DNA of 64,000 nucleotides from Alkalispirochaeta americana (GTDB lineage: Bacteria > Spirochaetota > Spirochaetia > DSM-27196 > Alkalispirochaetaceae). Made by a program: the position numbers and the translations under genes. The notes under the pieces were generated by a model, which saw only the letters and a program-made list of their open reading frames with translations, did not search any database and was not told where the DNA came from. Positions 18,967-27,001 of the stretch are shown here, in pieces. The stretch spans positions 1-64,000 of the forward strand of contig NZ_FTMS01000001.1 of NCBI RefSeq assembly GCF_900156105.1, written 5' to 3'. Position 1 is the stretch's first letter; each line of letters begins with the position of its first letter.

Positions 18967-19885
18967 GGGAGAGAAGCCGGAAAAGCTCGTAGCGGGAACG
19001 GACGCCGCATTTCTTGAAGGTATTCGCCACGTGGGTGTCCACGGTCCGAACGGCGATTCCCAGCTCCTGGGCGATAGCCGCGTTGGTCTTTCCCTCAAAG
19101 AGGTGTTCCAGAATCTCCCGCTCCCGTTTTGTCAGGCCGAAGGTCTCCACAAAGGTCCGGGTCGGCTTTATCTGGGAGTGGGCGGCGCTCTCTTCCCGGA
19201 GCGTGCGGATCACCGCAGCCAGAAGAAGCACGTTGGCACCGATATAGCCCGCCACAAAGATCAGGTCGGCCCGCAAGACCCGAACCTCGGGAAAGGCCAC
19301 GCTGGCAATGAGCCAGTTGGGGATATGGGCCATGGCCAAAAAGGCGAAGGCCGCCCCGAATCCCCGGAAGAACTGTTGCCAGGGCGATTCGGGGAGCCTG
19401 CTTGCGCAGGAAAAGGATCCCAGGGCCACCAGCACGGCAAAGACCGCCAGAGCCATGTGAAGAAAGAACGAGGCCCAGAGCTGGATCCCCGGCACATTCA
19501 GGGCCAGGGGGGACCATTGGAGAAGTGTCACAAAAAACCAGAGCCCCGTCACAACCAGGGCCGTGGCACGCATCACCCGCACCCTGCGGCGCACCCCGGG
19601 CCAGCGGAGAAAGCGTGTCACAAAGCGGATCTGGGCAGCCAGGGTGGCTGCTGCGGCAAGACCAAAGAGCAGATCGCTCAGCACCGTGGGTATCCGGTCC
19701 ACCACCGCCCAGTAGGAGGCCGAAAAGGAAACGGCCGTGATACACAAGTAGCCGGCCAGAATGTTGCGGGTGTATTTCCCCTCGGACTGGGGCGTTACCT
19801 GCCCCAGGATAACCACCGTGAGGAGAAGCCCGAAACCGGCAAAGAGCGCTGCCAGATTGAGGAAGAACCAGATCTCGTTAAGCAT
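18956..19885 (-). CDS. Membrane-anchored LuxR-type transcriptional regulator
   Basis: The 309-residue protein has about seven hydrophobic helices over res ~1-225 (for example FFLNLAALFAGFGLLLTVVIL). A LuxR/FixJ-type HTH follows at ~res 245-305 (GLTKREREILEHLFEGKTNAAIAQELGIAVRTVDTHV...). No receiver or autoinducer-binding domain is visible. Sensing is therefore probably in the membrane, as in other 7TM-HTH regulators. It lies directly upstream of the efflux operon on the same strand, with a candidate operator between, so local control of efflux is likely. A sigma-70-like promoter lies just upstream. Confidence 0.85.
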   Translation of the reverse strand: MLNEIWFFLNLAALFAGFGLLLTVVILGQVTPQSEGKYTRNILAGYLCITAVSFSASYWAVVDRIPTVLSDLLFGLAAAATLAAQIRFVTRFLRWPGVRRRVRVMRATALVVTGLWFFVTLLQWSPLALNVPGIQLWASFFLHMALAVFAVLVALGSFSCASRLPESPWQQFFRGFGAAFAFLAMAHIPNWLIASVAFPEVRVLRADLIFVAGYIGANVLLLAAVIRTLREESAAHSQIKPTRTFVETFGLTKREREILEHLFEGKTNAAIAQELGIAVRTVDTHVANTFKKCGVRSRYELFRLLSRPS

Positions 19886-19925
19886 GGGTGGTGCTCCTGT
19901 ATCGGTGCTCGTCGGTCATCTCCCA

Positions 19926-19955
19926 AAGATAGCACATCGGGCAGGACTCTCACAA
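19926..19955 (-). promoter_or_regulatory. Sigma-70-like promoter of the luxR-type gene
   Basis: On the minus strand TTGTGA (19950-19955) is separated by 18 nt from TATCTT (19926-19931), with an extended -10 TG one base upstream. The predicted transcript starts ~35 nt before the luxR start codon. Confidence 0.5.
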
Positions 19956-19990
19956 ACGCTCGACGAGGTCCGGCCCCTCCGGTATGATGG

Positions 19991-22177
19991 ATGATGATGA
20001 TGCACAACAACGCACCGGGAGTGACTGCGAGTCTGCAGCAGGCCCTGGCAGGCCTCAATCCGGGGCAGCGCGAAGCGGTTCTCCACCAATCGTCTCCCCT
20101 CCTGATCCTTGCCGGTGCAGGTAGCGGAAAAACCCGGGTAATCACCGTCAAGATCGCCTATCAGATCGAGGCGCTGGGCCACGATCCGCGGTCGATCCTG
20201 GCGGTAACCTTCACAAACAAGGCCGCCGGGGAGATGCGGGAGCGTGCTGCGGGGCTGGCGGAACGGGCAGGAGATGTCACGATCCGTACATTCCACAGTT
20301 TCGGTGCCTGGATGCTGCGACGAAACGCCGATGTCGCCGGGCTGCCCCGGGGCTTCTCGATCTACGATGATTCCGATGCGGTCTCGCTCCTCCATTCTCT
20401 TTTCCCCGAGCGGAAACGCCCCGATCTGGCCCGCTACAGCCAGGCCATCAGCCGGGCCAAGGATTACTGCCTCACCCCCGAGGATGATCTCCTGGAGATA
20501 AGCGAAGATCCCGACTTGCCCCGTATCTACGCGGCCTATCAAAAACGTCTGGAAGAAATCGGAAACGTGGATTTCGGTGATCTCATCATGCGCCCCGTGA
20601 AGCTTCTGGAATCGGAACCTGCCGTGGCGCAACGCCTCCAGAGCCGCTTTCGTTCCATTCTGGTAGACGAGTATCAGGATTCCAACGTTGCCCAGTATCG
20701 GCTTCTGCGAGCGCTCTGCGATCAGACCACCTTTGTATGCGTGGTAGGCGACGACGATCAGTCGATTTACCGCTTTCGTGGAGCTGAAGTGCAGAACATC
20801 CTCTCCTTCTCCCGGATCTTTCCCGGGACCAGGGTGGTGAAGCTCGAGCAAAACTATCGTTCCACCGCCCCGATCCTCGATCTGGCCGGTGCCGTGGTGG
20901 CTCGCAACGAAGGCCGCCTGGGCAAGCATCTCTACACCGAACGAACCGAAGGTGATGTACCCCGGCTGATCCTCCTGGGAGACCAGGATCAGGAGGTCTC
21001 CTGGGTGATCGAGCAGGTCAGGTCCTGTCAGAGGGAAGACCGCCCGGGGGTAACGGCGGTTCTCTACCGCACCAACGCCCAGTCCCGACCTTTCGAAACA
21101 GCCTTGCTTCGGGAGGGGATACCCTATCGGATCGTGGGAAGCCTTCGGTTCTACGAGCGGGAAGAGGTAAAAGACGCCGTGGCGTTCCTCCGTTTTCTGG
21201 CAAACCCCCGTGACGAGGTGGGGTTCCGCCGGATCGTGAACAAGCCTGCCCGGGGGATCGGCGCCAAAACGCTGGATCGGCTGCTTCAGCACCAGGGAGT
21301 AGCCCGGGGTGATCTGCGCCGTGCCTGCGAGTACGGCTTGGGAGAGGTGAGCAAAAAGGCTGCACTGGCCCTGAAGGAATTCCTTCAGGTTTTTGACGAG
21401 ATGGAGCGCCGTCTGGAGGGGGATCAGGATGCGGAGTTGACCCCGGCAGGGGAGAAAACTCTGGCCTCTGCGGTGGAGCATCTTCTGGAAATCAGCGGCC
21501 TGAGCCGGTATCATCAGGAGCAGGATCAGATCGCTGGCACGCAGAAGCTCCAGAACCTGGAGGAGCTGGTCAATGCGGCGTCGCTCTATCCGCTCTCCCG
21601 GGAGGGGCTGGTGGAGTTCCTTGAGGCGATCGAGCTGGACAGCTCCCGCGATGTAGCATCCTCCGAGGATGCCCGGGTGGTCCTCATCACCATGCACAAC
21701 ACCAAGGGGCTCGAGTTTGACCGGGTGATCATCACCGGCCTGGAAGAAGGGCTCTTTCCCCGAAACGACGATCCCCGGGAACTGGAAGAAGAACGGCGTC
21801 TCTTCTACGTGGCCGTTACCCGCGCTCACCAGGAGGTGACCCTCACAAGTTGTCGCCGCCGCCGCCTTCACGGTCGCTTCATGGATCTTCTGCCCTCCCG
21901 GTTTCTGGCTGAGATCCCCCGGGATCTGGTGCAGGTAGAGTCCTTTCAGGGCGGGGACAGGGCCTCCCTGCAGGATGGCTCCCCCTGGCAGAAGGGAACA
22001 CCGGTCTATCATGACGACTACGGTTCCGGAATCGTGATACGATCCTGGCAGGCCGGGGCAGAGCGTTGTGTAGAGGTCCGGTTTGAAACAGGCATGACAG
22101 GACAGTTTTTCCCCGCCTACGACAGCTCGCTGGAACGGGTCGCCGGTGCGGAGAACTCCTGGGGAGATTCCTGGTGA
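19991..22177 (+). CDS. UvrD/Rep/PcrA-family superfamily 1 DNA helicase
   Basis: The 728-residue protein has SF1A motifs in order: Q motif (LNPGQREAVLH), Walker A AGAGSGKT (~res 37), TFTNKAAGEMRERA, Walker B DEYQDSNVAQYRLL (~res 230), GDDDQSIYRFRGA, QNYRS, NTKGLEFDRVI and FYVAVTRAH. It is a 3'-5' ATP-driven helicase for repair or replication restart. The last ~60 residues (TPVYHDDYGSGIVIRSWQ...) resemble the Tudor-like C-terminal domain of PcrA. The start is uncertain: four in-frame ATG codons lie at 19991-20002 and no strong ribosome site is seen. A GTGA junction couples it to the next gene. Confidence 0.92.
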   Translation: MMMMHNNAPGVTASLQQALAGLNPGQREAVLHQSSPLLILAGAGSGKTRVITVKIAYQIEALGHDPRSILAVTFTNKAAGEMRERAAGLAERAGDVTIRTFHSFGAWMLRRNADVAGLPRGFSIYDDSDAVSLLHSLFPERKRPDLARYSQAISRAKDYCLTPEDDLLEISEDPDLPRIYAAYQKRLEEIGNVDFGDLIMRPVKLLESEPAVAQRLQSRFRSILVDEYQDSNVAQYRLLRALCDQTTFVCVVGDDDQSIYRFRGAEVQNILSFSRIFPGTRVVKLEQNYRSTAPILDLAGAVVARNEGRLGKHLYTERTEGDVPRLILLGDQDQEVSWVIEQVRSCQREDRPGVTAVLYRTNAQSRPFETALLREGIPYRIVGSLRFYEREEVKDAVAFLRFLANPRDEVGFRRIVNKPARGIGAKTLDRLLQHQGVARGDLRRACEYGLGEVSKKAALALKEFLQVFDEMERRLEGDQDAELTPAGEKTLASAVEHLLEISGLSRYHQEQDQIAGTQKLQNLEELVNAASLYPLSREGLVEFLEAIELDSSRDVASSEDARVVLITMHNTKGLEFDRVIITGLEEGLFPRNDDPRELEEERRLFYVAVTRAHQEVTLTSCRRRRLHGRFMDLLPSRFLAEIPRDLVQVESFQGGDRASLQDGSPWQKGTPVYHDDYGSGIVIRSWQAGAERCVEVRFETGMTGQFFPAYDSSLERVAGAENSWGDSW

Positions 22178-22854
22178 GCGGTGGAGCAGGGCTTTTGCCG
22201 GACGGGCGCCGGGTGCGACGGGCCCGGGGATGGCGTCTCTACGATCAGGCAGGAGAAAGGTACGCCGATTTCTGGCAGGCCGGGGGCAGTGCCTTCCTTG
22301 GCCACCGTCCGGGTTCTCTTGCCCGAACTGTGGCAGCCGAGATTGATCGGGGCCTCTGGGCGCCCCTGCCCACCCCCTGGCAGGCCCGACTGGAGCGGTC
22401 TCTGGCCCGTCTGGCCCAGAGGATCGGGTCCAGACAGCTCTTCCTGCCGGAGGACGGCCTGGCCCGGAGCCTTCCCCGCTGGTACCCGCTCTCGGAGGAA
22501 CCGGCCCCTGAGGAGGCTCTGGTGATATTGCCCTTTCCTGCAGCCCGGGAGGGGGCATCGTCGTTGCTCCAGGCGGGACTGGCCGTGGCATCGGAATTGC
22601 TGCGGCACTATCTCGATTCCCCCGAAGCGCAGGAACGGCTCGATCTGGCGCGGTCCTTGCCGGTTCCCCCGGGATGGAAGCGGGACGGTCTCTACTGGAT
22701 TCCCTCGCCCCAGGCGGTCCTGCCTCGGCACGAGGCGTTGCGTCGCGGGATCCTTCTGCCGCCGACCCCGGGGGAGCGGCTGATCTGCCCCGGTGAGTTG
22801 AGCCGGCGGGAACGAAAGAACTGGGAGGCCCTCTGTGGTTGCTGGACCGGGTGA
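22174..22854 (+). CDS. Truncated class-III-aminotransferase-like protein, function unknown
   Basis: The product has 226 residues. Its first ~90 (GWRLYDQAGERYADFWQAGGSAFLGHRPG...) resemble the N-terminal segment of PLP class III aminotransferases. The last ~50 (HEALRRGILLPPTPGERLICPGELS) resemble their C-terminal segment. The large central domain with the PLP-binding lysine is missing, since the family is normally ~400-450 residues, so aminotransferase activity is unlikely. Its GTG start overlaps the helicase stop and the next gene overlaps its own end, indicating an operon. Its maintenance in a tight operon argues against simple decay. No function is assigned. Confidence 0.65.
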   Translation: MSGGAGLLPDGRRVRRARGWRLYDQAGERYADFWQAGGSAFLGHRPGSLARTVAAEIDRGLWAPLPTPWQARLERSLARLAQRIGSRQLFLPEDGLARSLPRWYPLSEEPAPEEALVILPFPAAREGASSLLQAGLAVASELLRHYLDSPEAQERLDLARSLPVPPGWKRDGLYWIPSPQAVLPRHEALRRGILLPPTPGERLICPGELSRRERKNWEALCGCWTG

Positions 22855-23137
22855 GCTGAGTGTTCTGGTGACGGACCTGGCCCTGACGGGAGTGGGGGTC
22901 TTTCTTGCGATCATGCTCTGGTCCATGACGCGGGAACCGGCCTGGATGCTGGTTATTATCGGAATCATCCTCCGTTGGGGAGATCTGGTCTTCCAAACAC
23001 TGGATAGATTTGGTATCATAGGTGTTGCCGATTTGCGGGTACTGAACCTACCCCTTTTCTGGGTTGTATTGCGTGCTGTCCCGATTGTGTTCATTATTGC
23101 CGGGATCGCTTCAATGATAAAACAGCTGCAGGAATAG
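22835..23137 (+). CDS. Small membrane protein, unknown function
   Basis: The 100-residue product has three predicted hydrophobic segments (TDLALTGVGVFLAIML, PAWMLVIIGIILRWG, FWVVLRAVPIVFIIAGIASM) and a short polar C-terminus. The GTG start lies inside the preceding gene (20-bp overlap), suggesting coupling. No family is recognised. Partner of the next small membrane gene by position only. Confidence 0.6.
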   Translation: MVAGPGELSVLVTDLALTGVGVFLAIMLWSMTREPAWMLVIIGIILRWGDLVFQTLDRFGIIGVADLRVLNLPLFWVVLRAVPIVFIIAGIASMIKQLQE

Positions 23138-23166
23138 GCAGTTCATGTTGTGTGGGAGGTAAGCAC

Positions 23167-23448
23167 GTGGGTGCAATGGTGTTTGGTGTAGCTCTGGTTC
23201 TGTTTGCGGTGTATGCGGTGCTTCCGGCATCGGTGCCCTTCGCCGTACTCAACTGGGGAGAACAGGTTCTGGTGGTCCTGGCGGGGGGCGTACCGATCCT
23301 GGCGTTGTTTATTGGGCTTATCGCGGTTATGATTGGAATCGCCGATATCAAAGACAAGAAAGAAGCAAAAAAGGAAGAAGCGGAAGAAGCGCGGGCAGCT
23401 GCCCGGGAAAAATCCGGGGAAGTATCTCCCGAAACGGATAAATCCTGA
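23167..23448 (+). CDS. Small membrane protein with charged C-terminal tail
   Basis: I chose the GTG at 23167 because GGGAGGT lies 6 nt upstream; a GTG at 23152 is also in frame. The ~93-residue protein has two hydrophobic segments (VFGVALVLFAVYAVL; VLVVLAGGVPILALFIGLIAVMI) and a Lys/Glu/Ala-rich tail likely to be helical (KDKKEAKKEEAEEARAAA). Function unknown. It precedes rplM by 88 bp. Confidence 0.6.
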   Translation: MGAMVFGVALVLFAVYAVLPASVPFAVLNWGEQVLVVLAGGVPILALFIGLIAVMIGIADIKDKKEAKKEEAEEARAAAREKSGEVSPETDKS

Positions 23449-23476
23449 GGTATAGATGGTCTCGCCTGTATCCCGG

Positions 23477-23505
23477 TTGACAAGAATCGCGGTACATGGC
23501 AAGGT
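23477..23505 (+). promoter_or_regulatory. Possible promoter of rplM-rpsI
   Basis: A perfect -35 TTGACA (23477-23482) is followed after 17 nt by CAAGGT (23500-23505). The -10 keeps only the conserved A2 and T6, so this is tentative. It lies ~35 bp upstream of the rplM start. Confidence 0.35.
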
Positions 23506-23536
23506 GAGCGTCCAGTTTTTTCCCCGAGTTGAGAAC

Positions 23537-23983
23537 ATGAAAACGATATTTGTCAAACCGAACGATACAGAACGGAAATGGTACGTGATCGACGCCGCAG
23601 ATCAGCGCTTGGGGCGTGTTGCCGTAGAGGCAGCAAAGTTGCTTCGTGGTAAGCACAAGCCCGAGTTTGCTCCTCACCAGGAAATCGGCGATTACGTGGT
23701 TATCATCAATGCGGACAAGGTCACCGTGACAGGCCGGAAAGCAACCCAGAAAATGTATTACCGCCATAGCGGGTACTTGGGGTCTTTGCGTTCCGAGTCC
23801 TTCCAGAAAATGCTCAAGCGTCGCCCTGAGTATCCCCTGGAGCACGCTGTGCGGGGCATGTTGCCCAAAAACCGCCTGGGACGCAAACTTTTTACCAACC
23901 TTAAGGTGTACGCCGGGGTCGAACACCCCCACACCGCTCAGCAACCGGAGGTCTATACGATCCCCCCGGTAAAGGAGTCGTGA
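23537..23983 (+). CDS. rplM: 50S ribosomal protein L13
   Basis: From ATG 23537 it has 148 residues, close to the bacterial norm of ~142. It begins [20 protein letters not shown] and contains the L13 signatures [23 protein letters not shown] and [18 protein letters not shown]. The upstream in-frame GTG/ATG codons would add an unrelated 27-residue extension and were rejected. L13 is an early assembly protein of the large subunit. It is followed after 4 bp by rpsI, the standard L13-S9 pair. Confidence 0.97.
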   Translation: MKTIFVKPNDTERKWYVIDAADQRLGRVAVEAAKLLRGKHKPEFAPHQEIGDYVVIINADKVTVTGRKATQKMYYRHSGYLGSLRSESFQKMLKRRPEYPLEHAVRGMLPKNRLGRKLFTNLKVYAGVEHPHTAQQPEVYTIPPVKES

Positions 23984-23987
23984 TCGC

Positions 23988-24374
23988 ATGGATCAGTATG
24001 TAGGAACAGGACGCCGAAAGACGTCAGTTGCCCGGGTGTATTTGCGGCCCGGTTCAGGAAAAGTAACAGTTAATGGCCGTGAAGCGAATGACTACTTTCA
24101 TCGCGCCGAGAACATGGTTGTCTTCAAGCAGCCTCTGGTGGTCACCGAGAAGGAAAGCTTGTTTGACCTCCTGGTAACGGTTCACGGAGGCGGCGAGAGT
24201 GGTCAGGCCGGAGCTATCCGGCACGGTCTTGCCCGGGCTCTGGTCAAATACGACGAGGCTCTGCTGCCAACCCTTCGGGCCAATGGTTTCATGACCCGTG
24301 ATTCCCGTATGGTGGAGCGCAAGAAGTACGGACAACGCGGTGCGCGCCGTCGCTTCCAGTTCTCCAAGCGTTAA
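23988..24374 (+). CDS. rpsI: 30S ribosomal protein S9
   Basis: The 128-residue protein has the S9 signatures [21 protein letters not shown] near the start, [19 protein letters not shown] in the middle, and the basic C-terminal tail [17 protein letters not shown], which reaches the P-site tRNA. It is co-transcribed with rplM. A rho-independent terminator follows 40 bp downstream. Confidence 0.98.
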   Translation: MDQYVGTGRRKTSVARVYLRPGSGKVTVNGREANDYFHRAENMVVFKQPLVVTEKESLFDLLVTVHGGGESGQAGAIRHGLARALVKYDEALLPTLRANGFMTRDSRMVERKKYGQRGARRRFQFSKR

Positions 24375-24413
24375 ACACTATCCGCCGGACACTCCGGTTG
24401 TTATCAAAAGGAT

Positions 24414-24453
24414 ACGCCCGCACGCGAACATCGCTGCGGGCGTTTCCGTTTTT
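24414..24453 (+). terminator. Rho-independent terminator of rplM-rpsI
   Basis: ACGCCCGCA (24414-24422) and TGCGGGCGT (24435-24443) form a perfect 9-bp stem with a 12-nt loop, followed by TTCCGTTTTT. Confidence 0.8.
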
Positions 24454-24543
24454 GCAGCGCTATCGCTCAATCCCTCCCCATCGGCAGAGCAAAACCGCTC
24501 AAAACCCCTGATCCGCCTCATTCGCTTCGATATCGCCCGGGAT

Positions 24544-25053
24544 GTGATCTCCCGACATACCGGTCAGCCGGTGCAGGAAGGGCTCTCCCTTGAGATAGAC
24601 CTCCTGAGAGACCTCGCTTTCCGAAGTGGCTTCCTCTTTGCCCCCGCTGTTGCCGTGGACCTTCTGGCCCGGCGCGATCACAGCCAGGCGGAACTGCGGC
24701 GCAAGCTCTCGGCCCGGGGGTTCAGCCAGGACGCCGTGGAGACGGCGCTGCGCAAAGTCCGGGACGCCTCCTGGCAGAGCGATCTCCGGTTCGCCAGCTC
24801 CTGGGTTCGTTCCCGCATGAGCGGCCGGGGTACCAGCAGAAGAGCGCTCCTGGCAGGTCTTGCTTCCCGCGGCGTAGACCGCGAAACAGCCGCAGCGGCC
24901 CTGGAAGAGTATGAGGAGGAGAACCCCGAGTGCTTCAGGCGGTCCCTTCAGCTGACATATGAGCGCCTTGCAGGTCAAAACAAAGAAACTATCATTCGAA
25001 AGCTTCTCAGAAAAGGATTCGAGGTCGTGGAGATCAATAAAATTGTTCGTTGA
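24544..25053 (+). CDS. recX: RecX-family regulatory protein
   Basis: From GTG 24544 it has 169 residues, the usual RecX size. RecX three-helix repeats are visible: AVDLLARRDHSQAELRRKL, then SWQSDLRFASSWVRSRMSGRGTSRRALLAGLASRGVD, then ETIIRKLLRKGFEVVEI. RecX modulates RecA filaments; recA is not in the window. The open frame extends back to 24298 inside rpsI, but that would run through the ribosomal terminator, and GTG 24544 is the only GTG/ATG/TTG in this frame after rpsI. Its stop codon overlaps the -35 box of the next gene's promoter. Confidence 0.8.
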   Translation: MISRHTGQPVQEGLSLEIDLLRDLAFRSGFLFAPAVAVDLLARRDHSQAELRRKLSARGFSQDAVETALRKVRDASWQSDLRFASSWVRSRMSGRGTSRRALLAGLASRGVDRETAAAALEEYEEENPECFRRSLQLTYERLAGQNKETIIRKLLRKGFEVVEINKIVR

Positions 25054-25079
25054 CATTATTGAGTTTTTTATATTATCAT
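25050..25079 (+). promoter_or_regulatory. Strong sigma-70-like promoter of the HTH-REC regulator
   Basis: TTGACA (25050-25055), an 18-nt AT-rich spacer and TATCAT (25074-25079). The -35 overlaps the recX stop codon. AGAGGAAAT precedes the ATG at 25114. Confidence 0.7.
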
Positions 25080-25113
25080 AGTAGGACGATCAGATAGAAA
25101 GAGGAAATAACGT

Positions 25114-25734
25114 ATGGCACGAACAAACAAGAAAGAACGTGTATTTTCGGCACACGAGGTGGCGAACATATGCGGAGTGGTCAATCAGACCGCAATCAAC
25201 TGGATCGACAAGGGACATCTTGAGGCCTACACAACTCCTGGTGGTCAGTACCGCGTCTATGCCGATATCCTGGCAAAGTTTCTCCAGAAGCAGGGAATGC
25301 GCCTCCCCGATGAACTCAAGCAGATTCTGGCCGAGCAGGCCCGGATAGAGCAGGTTCTTATTGTTGACGATGATAACGATTTCAACGATCTGGTGAAGCA
25401 GTTCCTGGACAAGCGCTACCCCGACTACAAGGTGAACCAGGCCTTCGACGGCTACGATGCGGGCAAGGCAATTTCCGAGTTCAAGCCCGATGTGGTTCTT
25501 CTTGACATCAATCTTCCCGGCGTTGACGGTTTCAAGCTCTGTCGCCAGATCAAATCGGACGACAACCTTTCCCGGCCCATAGTAGTCACCATCACCGGTA
25601 TGGCCGACGACGGGACCCGCGAGCGGGCTCTTGAGGCTGGCGCCGATGCCTTCCTGCAAAAACCGATTGACGTAGAGTCCCTCCCTGCCCTCATCGAGGA
25701 GCTTGCCGAAAATCGGGCTACCCGCCGAGCCTAG
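25114..25734 (+). CDS. Response regulator with N-terminal excisionase/MerR-like HTH and C-terminal receiver
   Basis: The protein has 206 residues. Residues ~8-62 form an excisionase-type HTH (FSAHEVANICGVVNQTAINWIDKGHLEAYTTPGGQYRVY). Residues ~80-200 form a receiver domain with acidic pocket VDDDND, phospho-acceptor Asp in LLDINLPGVDG, the conserved Thr region (TITGMA) and Lys in LQKPID. Most response regulators place the receiver first, so the order is reversed here. No histidine kinase is adjacent. A stand-alone receiver gene follows 9 bp downstream, so the two may work in one relay (inferred). Its own strong promoter is present. Confidence 0.85.
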   Translation: MARTNKKERVFSAHEVANICGVVNQTAINWIDKGHLEAYTTPGGQYRVYADILAKFLQKQGMRLPDELKQILAEQARIEQVLIVDDDNDFNDLVKQFLDKRYPDYKVNQAFDGYDAGKAISEFKPDVVLLDINLPGVDGFKLCRQIKSDDNLSRPIVVTITGMADDGTRERALEAGADAFLQKPIDVESLPALIEELAENRATRRA

Positions 25735-25743
25735 GGGGAAACC

Positions 25744-26124
25744 ATGGCAGGGGATGCCCGAGTTCTGCTGGTAGAAGACGATGACACGCTTCGTTTGGAC
25801 CTTCGGGATTATCTCCAGCAGAGGGGCTACCGTGTGCTGGTCGCTTCCGACGGTGTCGGGGCGATCAAGCATCTCCTGGATGAGGAAGTCGATCTGGTGG
25901 TCACGGATTATCGAATGGCCACCTTCGGGGGAGAGTACTGGATTCGGTTCCTTCAGACCTTCTGCCCCACACACCCCGTTCTTGTCACCAGCGCCTTCCT
26001 GAAACACGGCACGGCGGTTCCCTTTCCGATGGTACCCAAACCCTATGCTTTCGCCGATCTTGAACAGCATATTTCGGAGATCCTCGCTGCGGCACTTCCT
26101 GCCGAAGAGGAATCCTCCCGATGA
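25744..26124 (+). CDS. Single-domain response regulator (CheY-like receiver)
   Basis: The 126-residue protein consists of one receiver domain: acidic pair VEDDD (~res 10-14), Asp in VVTDYRMA (~res 54), a Ser/Thr position in LVTSAF (~res 83) and Lys in VPKPYAF (~res 97). There is no output domain, so it probably acts through protein contacts or as a phosphate relay or sink. It follows the HTH-REC gene by 9 bp and precedes acyP by 7 bp, so it is in the same transcript. Confidence 0.85.
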   Translation: MAGDARVLLVEDDDTLRLDLRDYLQQRGYRVLVASDGVGAIKHLLDEEVDLVVTDYRMATFGGEYWIRFLQTFCPTHPVLVTSAFLKHGTAVPFPMVPKPYAFADLEQHISEILAAALPAEEESSR

Positions 26125-26131
26125 GGCCCGC

Positions 26132-26431
26132 ATGAACGGCGATGCCACAACTCACGAAGCCTTTGAGGCGGTGGTCCGGGGCCGGGTGCAGGGAGTGGGC
26201 TTTCGCTACAGCACCCGTCGGGTTGCGCTCCGCCAGGGCCTGGTGGGGTGGGTCATGAACAATTCCGACGGCTCTGTCCAGGTCTACGCCGAAGGGCCGC
26301 CGGAGGCGCTGCAGAAGCTGGAATCCTTCCTCCGGGAGGGGCCTCCTGCAGGAGTTGTCACGGCCTGTTCTATTGTTTCGCGACCGCTTCCTGCGGGAAG
26401 GTTCACCACATTTTCTATTCGGCATGGCTAG
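26132..26431 (+). CDS. acyP: Acylphosphatase
   Basis: From ATG 26132 it has 99 residues, the normal family size. The active-site loop GRVQGVGFRYSTRR supplies the catalytic Arg, and GWVMNNSDGSVQVYAEG supplies the catalytic Asn. It hydrolyses acyl phosphates such as acetyl phosphate or carbamoyl phosphate. It sits downstream of two receiver genes, where acetyl phosphate could matter as a phosphodonor (speculative). Its end overlaps the next gene by 8 bp. Confidence 0.93.
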   Translation: MNGDATTHEAFEAVVRGRVQGVGFRYSTRRVALRQGLVGWVMNNSDGSVQVYAEGPPEALQKLESFLREGPPAGVVTACSIVSRPLPAGRFTTFSIRHG

Positions 26432-26903
26432 GAGCAGATTTGTGAGGCCTCTTTTCACCGCCCTGGTGGTGGTGCTTCTGGGAACAGTGCAAGCCCATGG
26501 GCAGGATTGGCAACTTGCTCCTGCCTACGGAGACCGGCAACTCTCGGCGGGTTTTCTCCCGGATCCACACCTTGTCCGTGTCGTTGCGGGGGGCGATGTC
26601 GATCTCTCGCAGGTGGGGTATCAGGGGTTCATTTCCGAAGCTCCCGACTTTGATCTCTGGTACAAGGCGGGCGATGAAGGGCTCACCATAACCGTGGAGA
26701 ACGCTTCGGGGGGCACGGTGCTTCTGGTGAACGACCCCCGGGGTCACTGGCATTTCAGGAGCAGCTCCGGAGGTTCCCCCCCGCTGATACGCTTCCCGAC
26801 CCCTCCCGAGGGGCTCTACAACATCTGGGTTGGTTCCCTCAGGCGGGGCACGTATCCCTCGGCCTCGCTGGTTATCACAGAGTTCTATCCCTATCCCCGC
26901 TGA
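26424..26903 (+). CDS. Secreted beta-sandwich protein, unknown function
   Basis: The ATG at 26424 overlaps the acyP stop. The 159-residue product has a signal peptide (FVRPLFTALVVVLLGTVQAHG, cleaved near AHG-Q). The mature part looks like a pre-peptidase/PPC-type beta-sandwich: VVAGGDVDLSQV, DFDLWYKAGDEGLTITV, then LYNIWVGSLRRGTYPSASLVITEF. Such domains are often found at the ends of secreted peptidases; here it stands alone. Periplasmic or secreted location is inferred. Confidence 0.65.
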   Translation: MARSRFVRPLFTALVVVLLGTVQAHGQDWQLAPAYGDRQLSAGFLPDPHLVRVVAGGDVDLSQVGYQGFISEAPDFDLWYKAGDEGLTITVENASGGTVLLVNDPRGHWHFRSSSGGSPPLIRFPTPPEGLYNIWVGSLRRGTYPSASLVITEFYPYPR

Positions 26904-26950
26904 TCCGCCCTGATTCCTGCCCTGCCTCGAGTCTGTCGCCTCCAGGCTTC

Positions 26951-26989
26951 TCCCGGGTTCCCTTGGGTTCCCCCGGGTTCCCCGGGGAT
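26951..26989. repeat. Three tandem copies of a 10-bp unit
   Basis: TCCCGGGTTC, CCTTGGGTTC and CCCCGGGTTC occupy 26951-26980, followed by a partial copy. They lie in the 3' gap between the secreted-protein gene and the eno terminator. Confidence 0.6.
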
Positions 26990-27001
26990 AGCGTTAATGC
27001 C

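Noticed and set aside
18956-19885. Quorum-sensing LuxR with LuxI partner
   Set aside because: There is no autoinducer-binding domain and no LuxI-like gene in the window; the N-terminal half is transmembrane.
19916-22996. 1026-residue minus-strand open frame opposite the UvrD-type helicase
   Set aside because: It is low-complexity Pro/Gly/Arg sequence fully antisense to a helicase with all SF1 motifs; long shadow frames are expected at this GC content.
24298-24543. Longer RecX start inside rpsI
   Set aside because: It would cross a clear rho-independent terminator and has no family similarity in the extra 82 residues.
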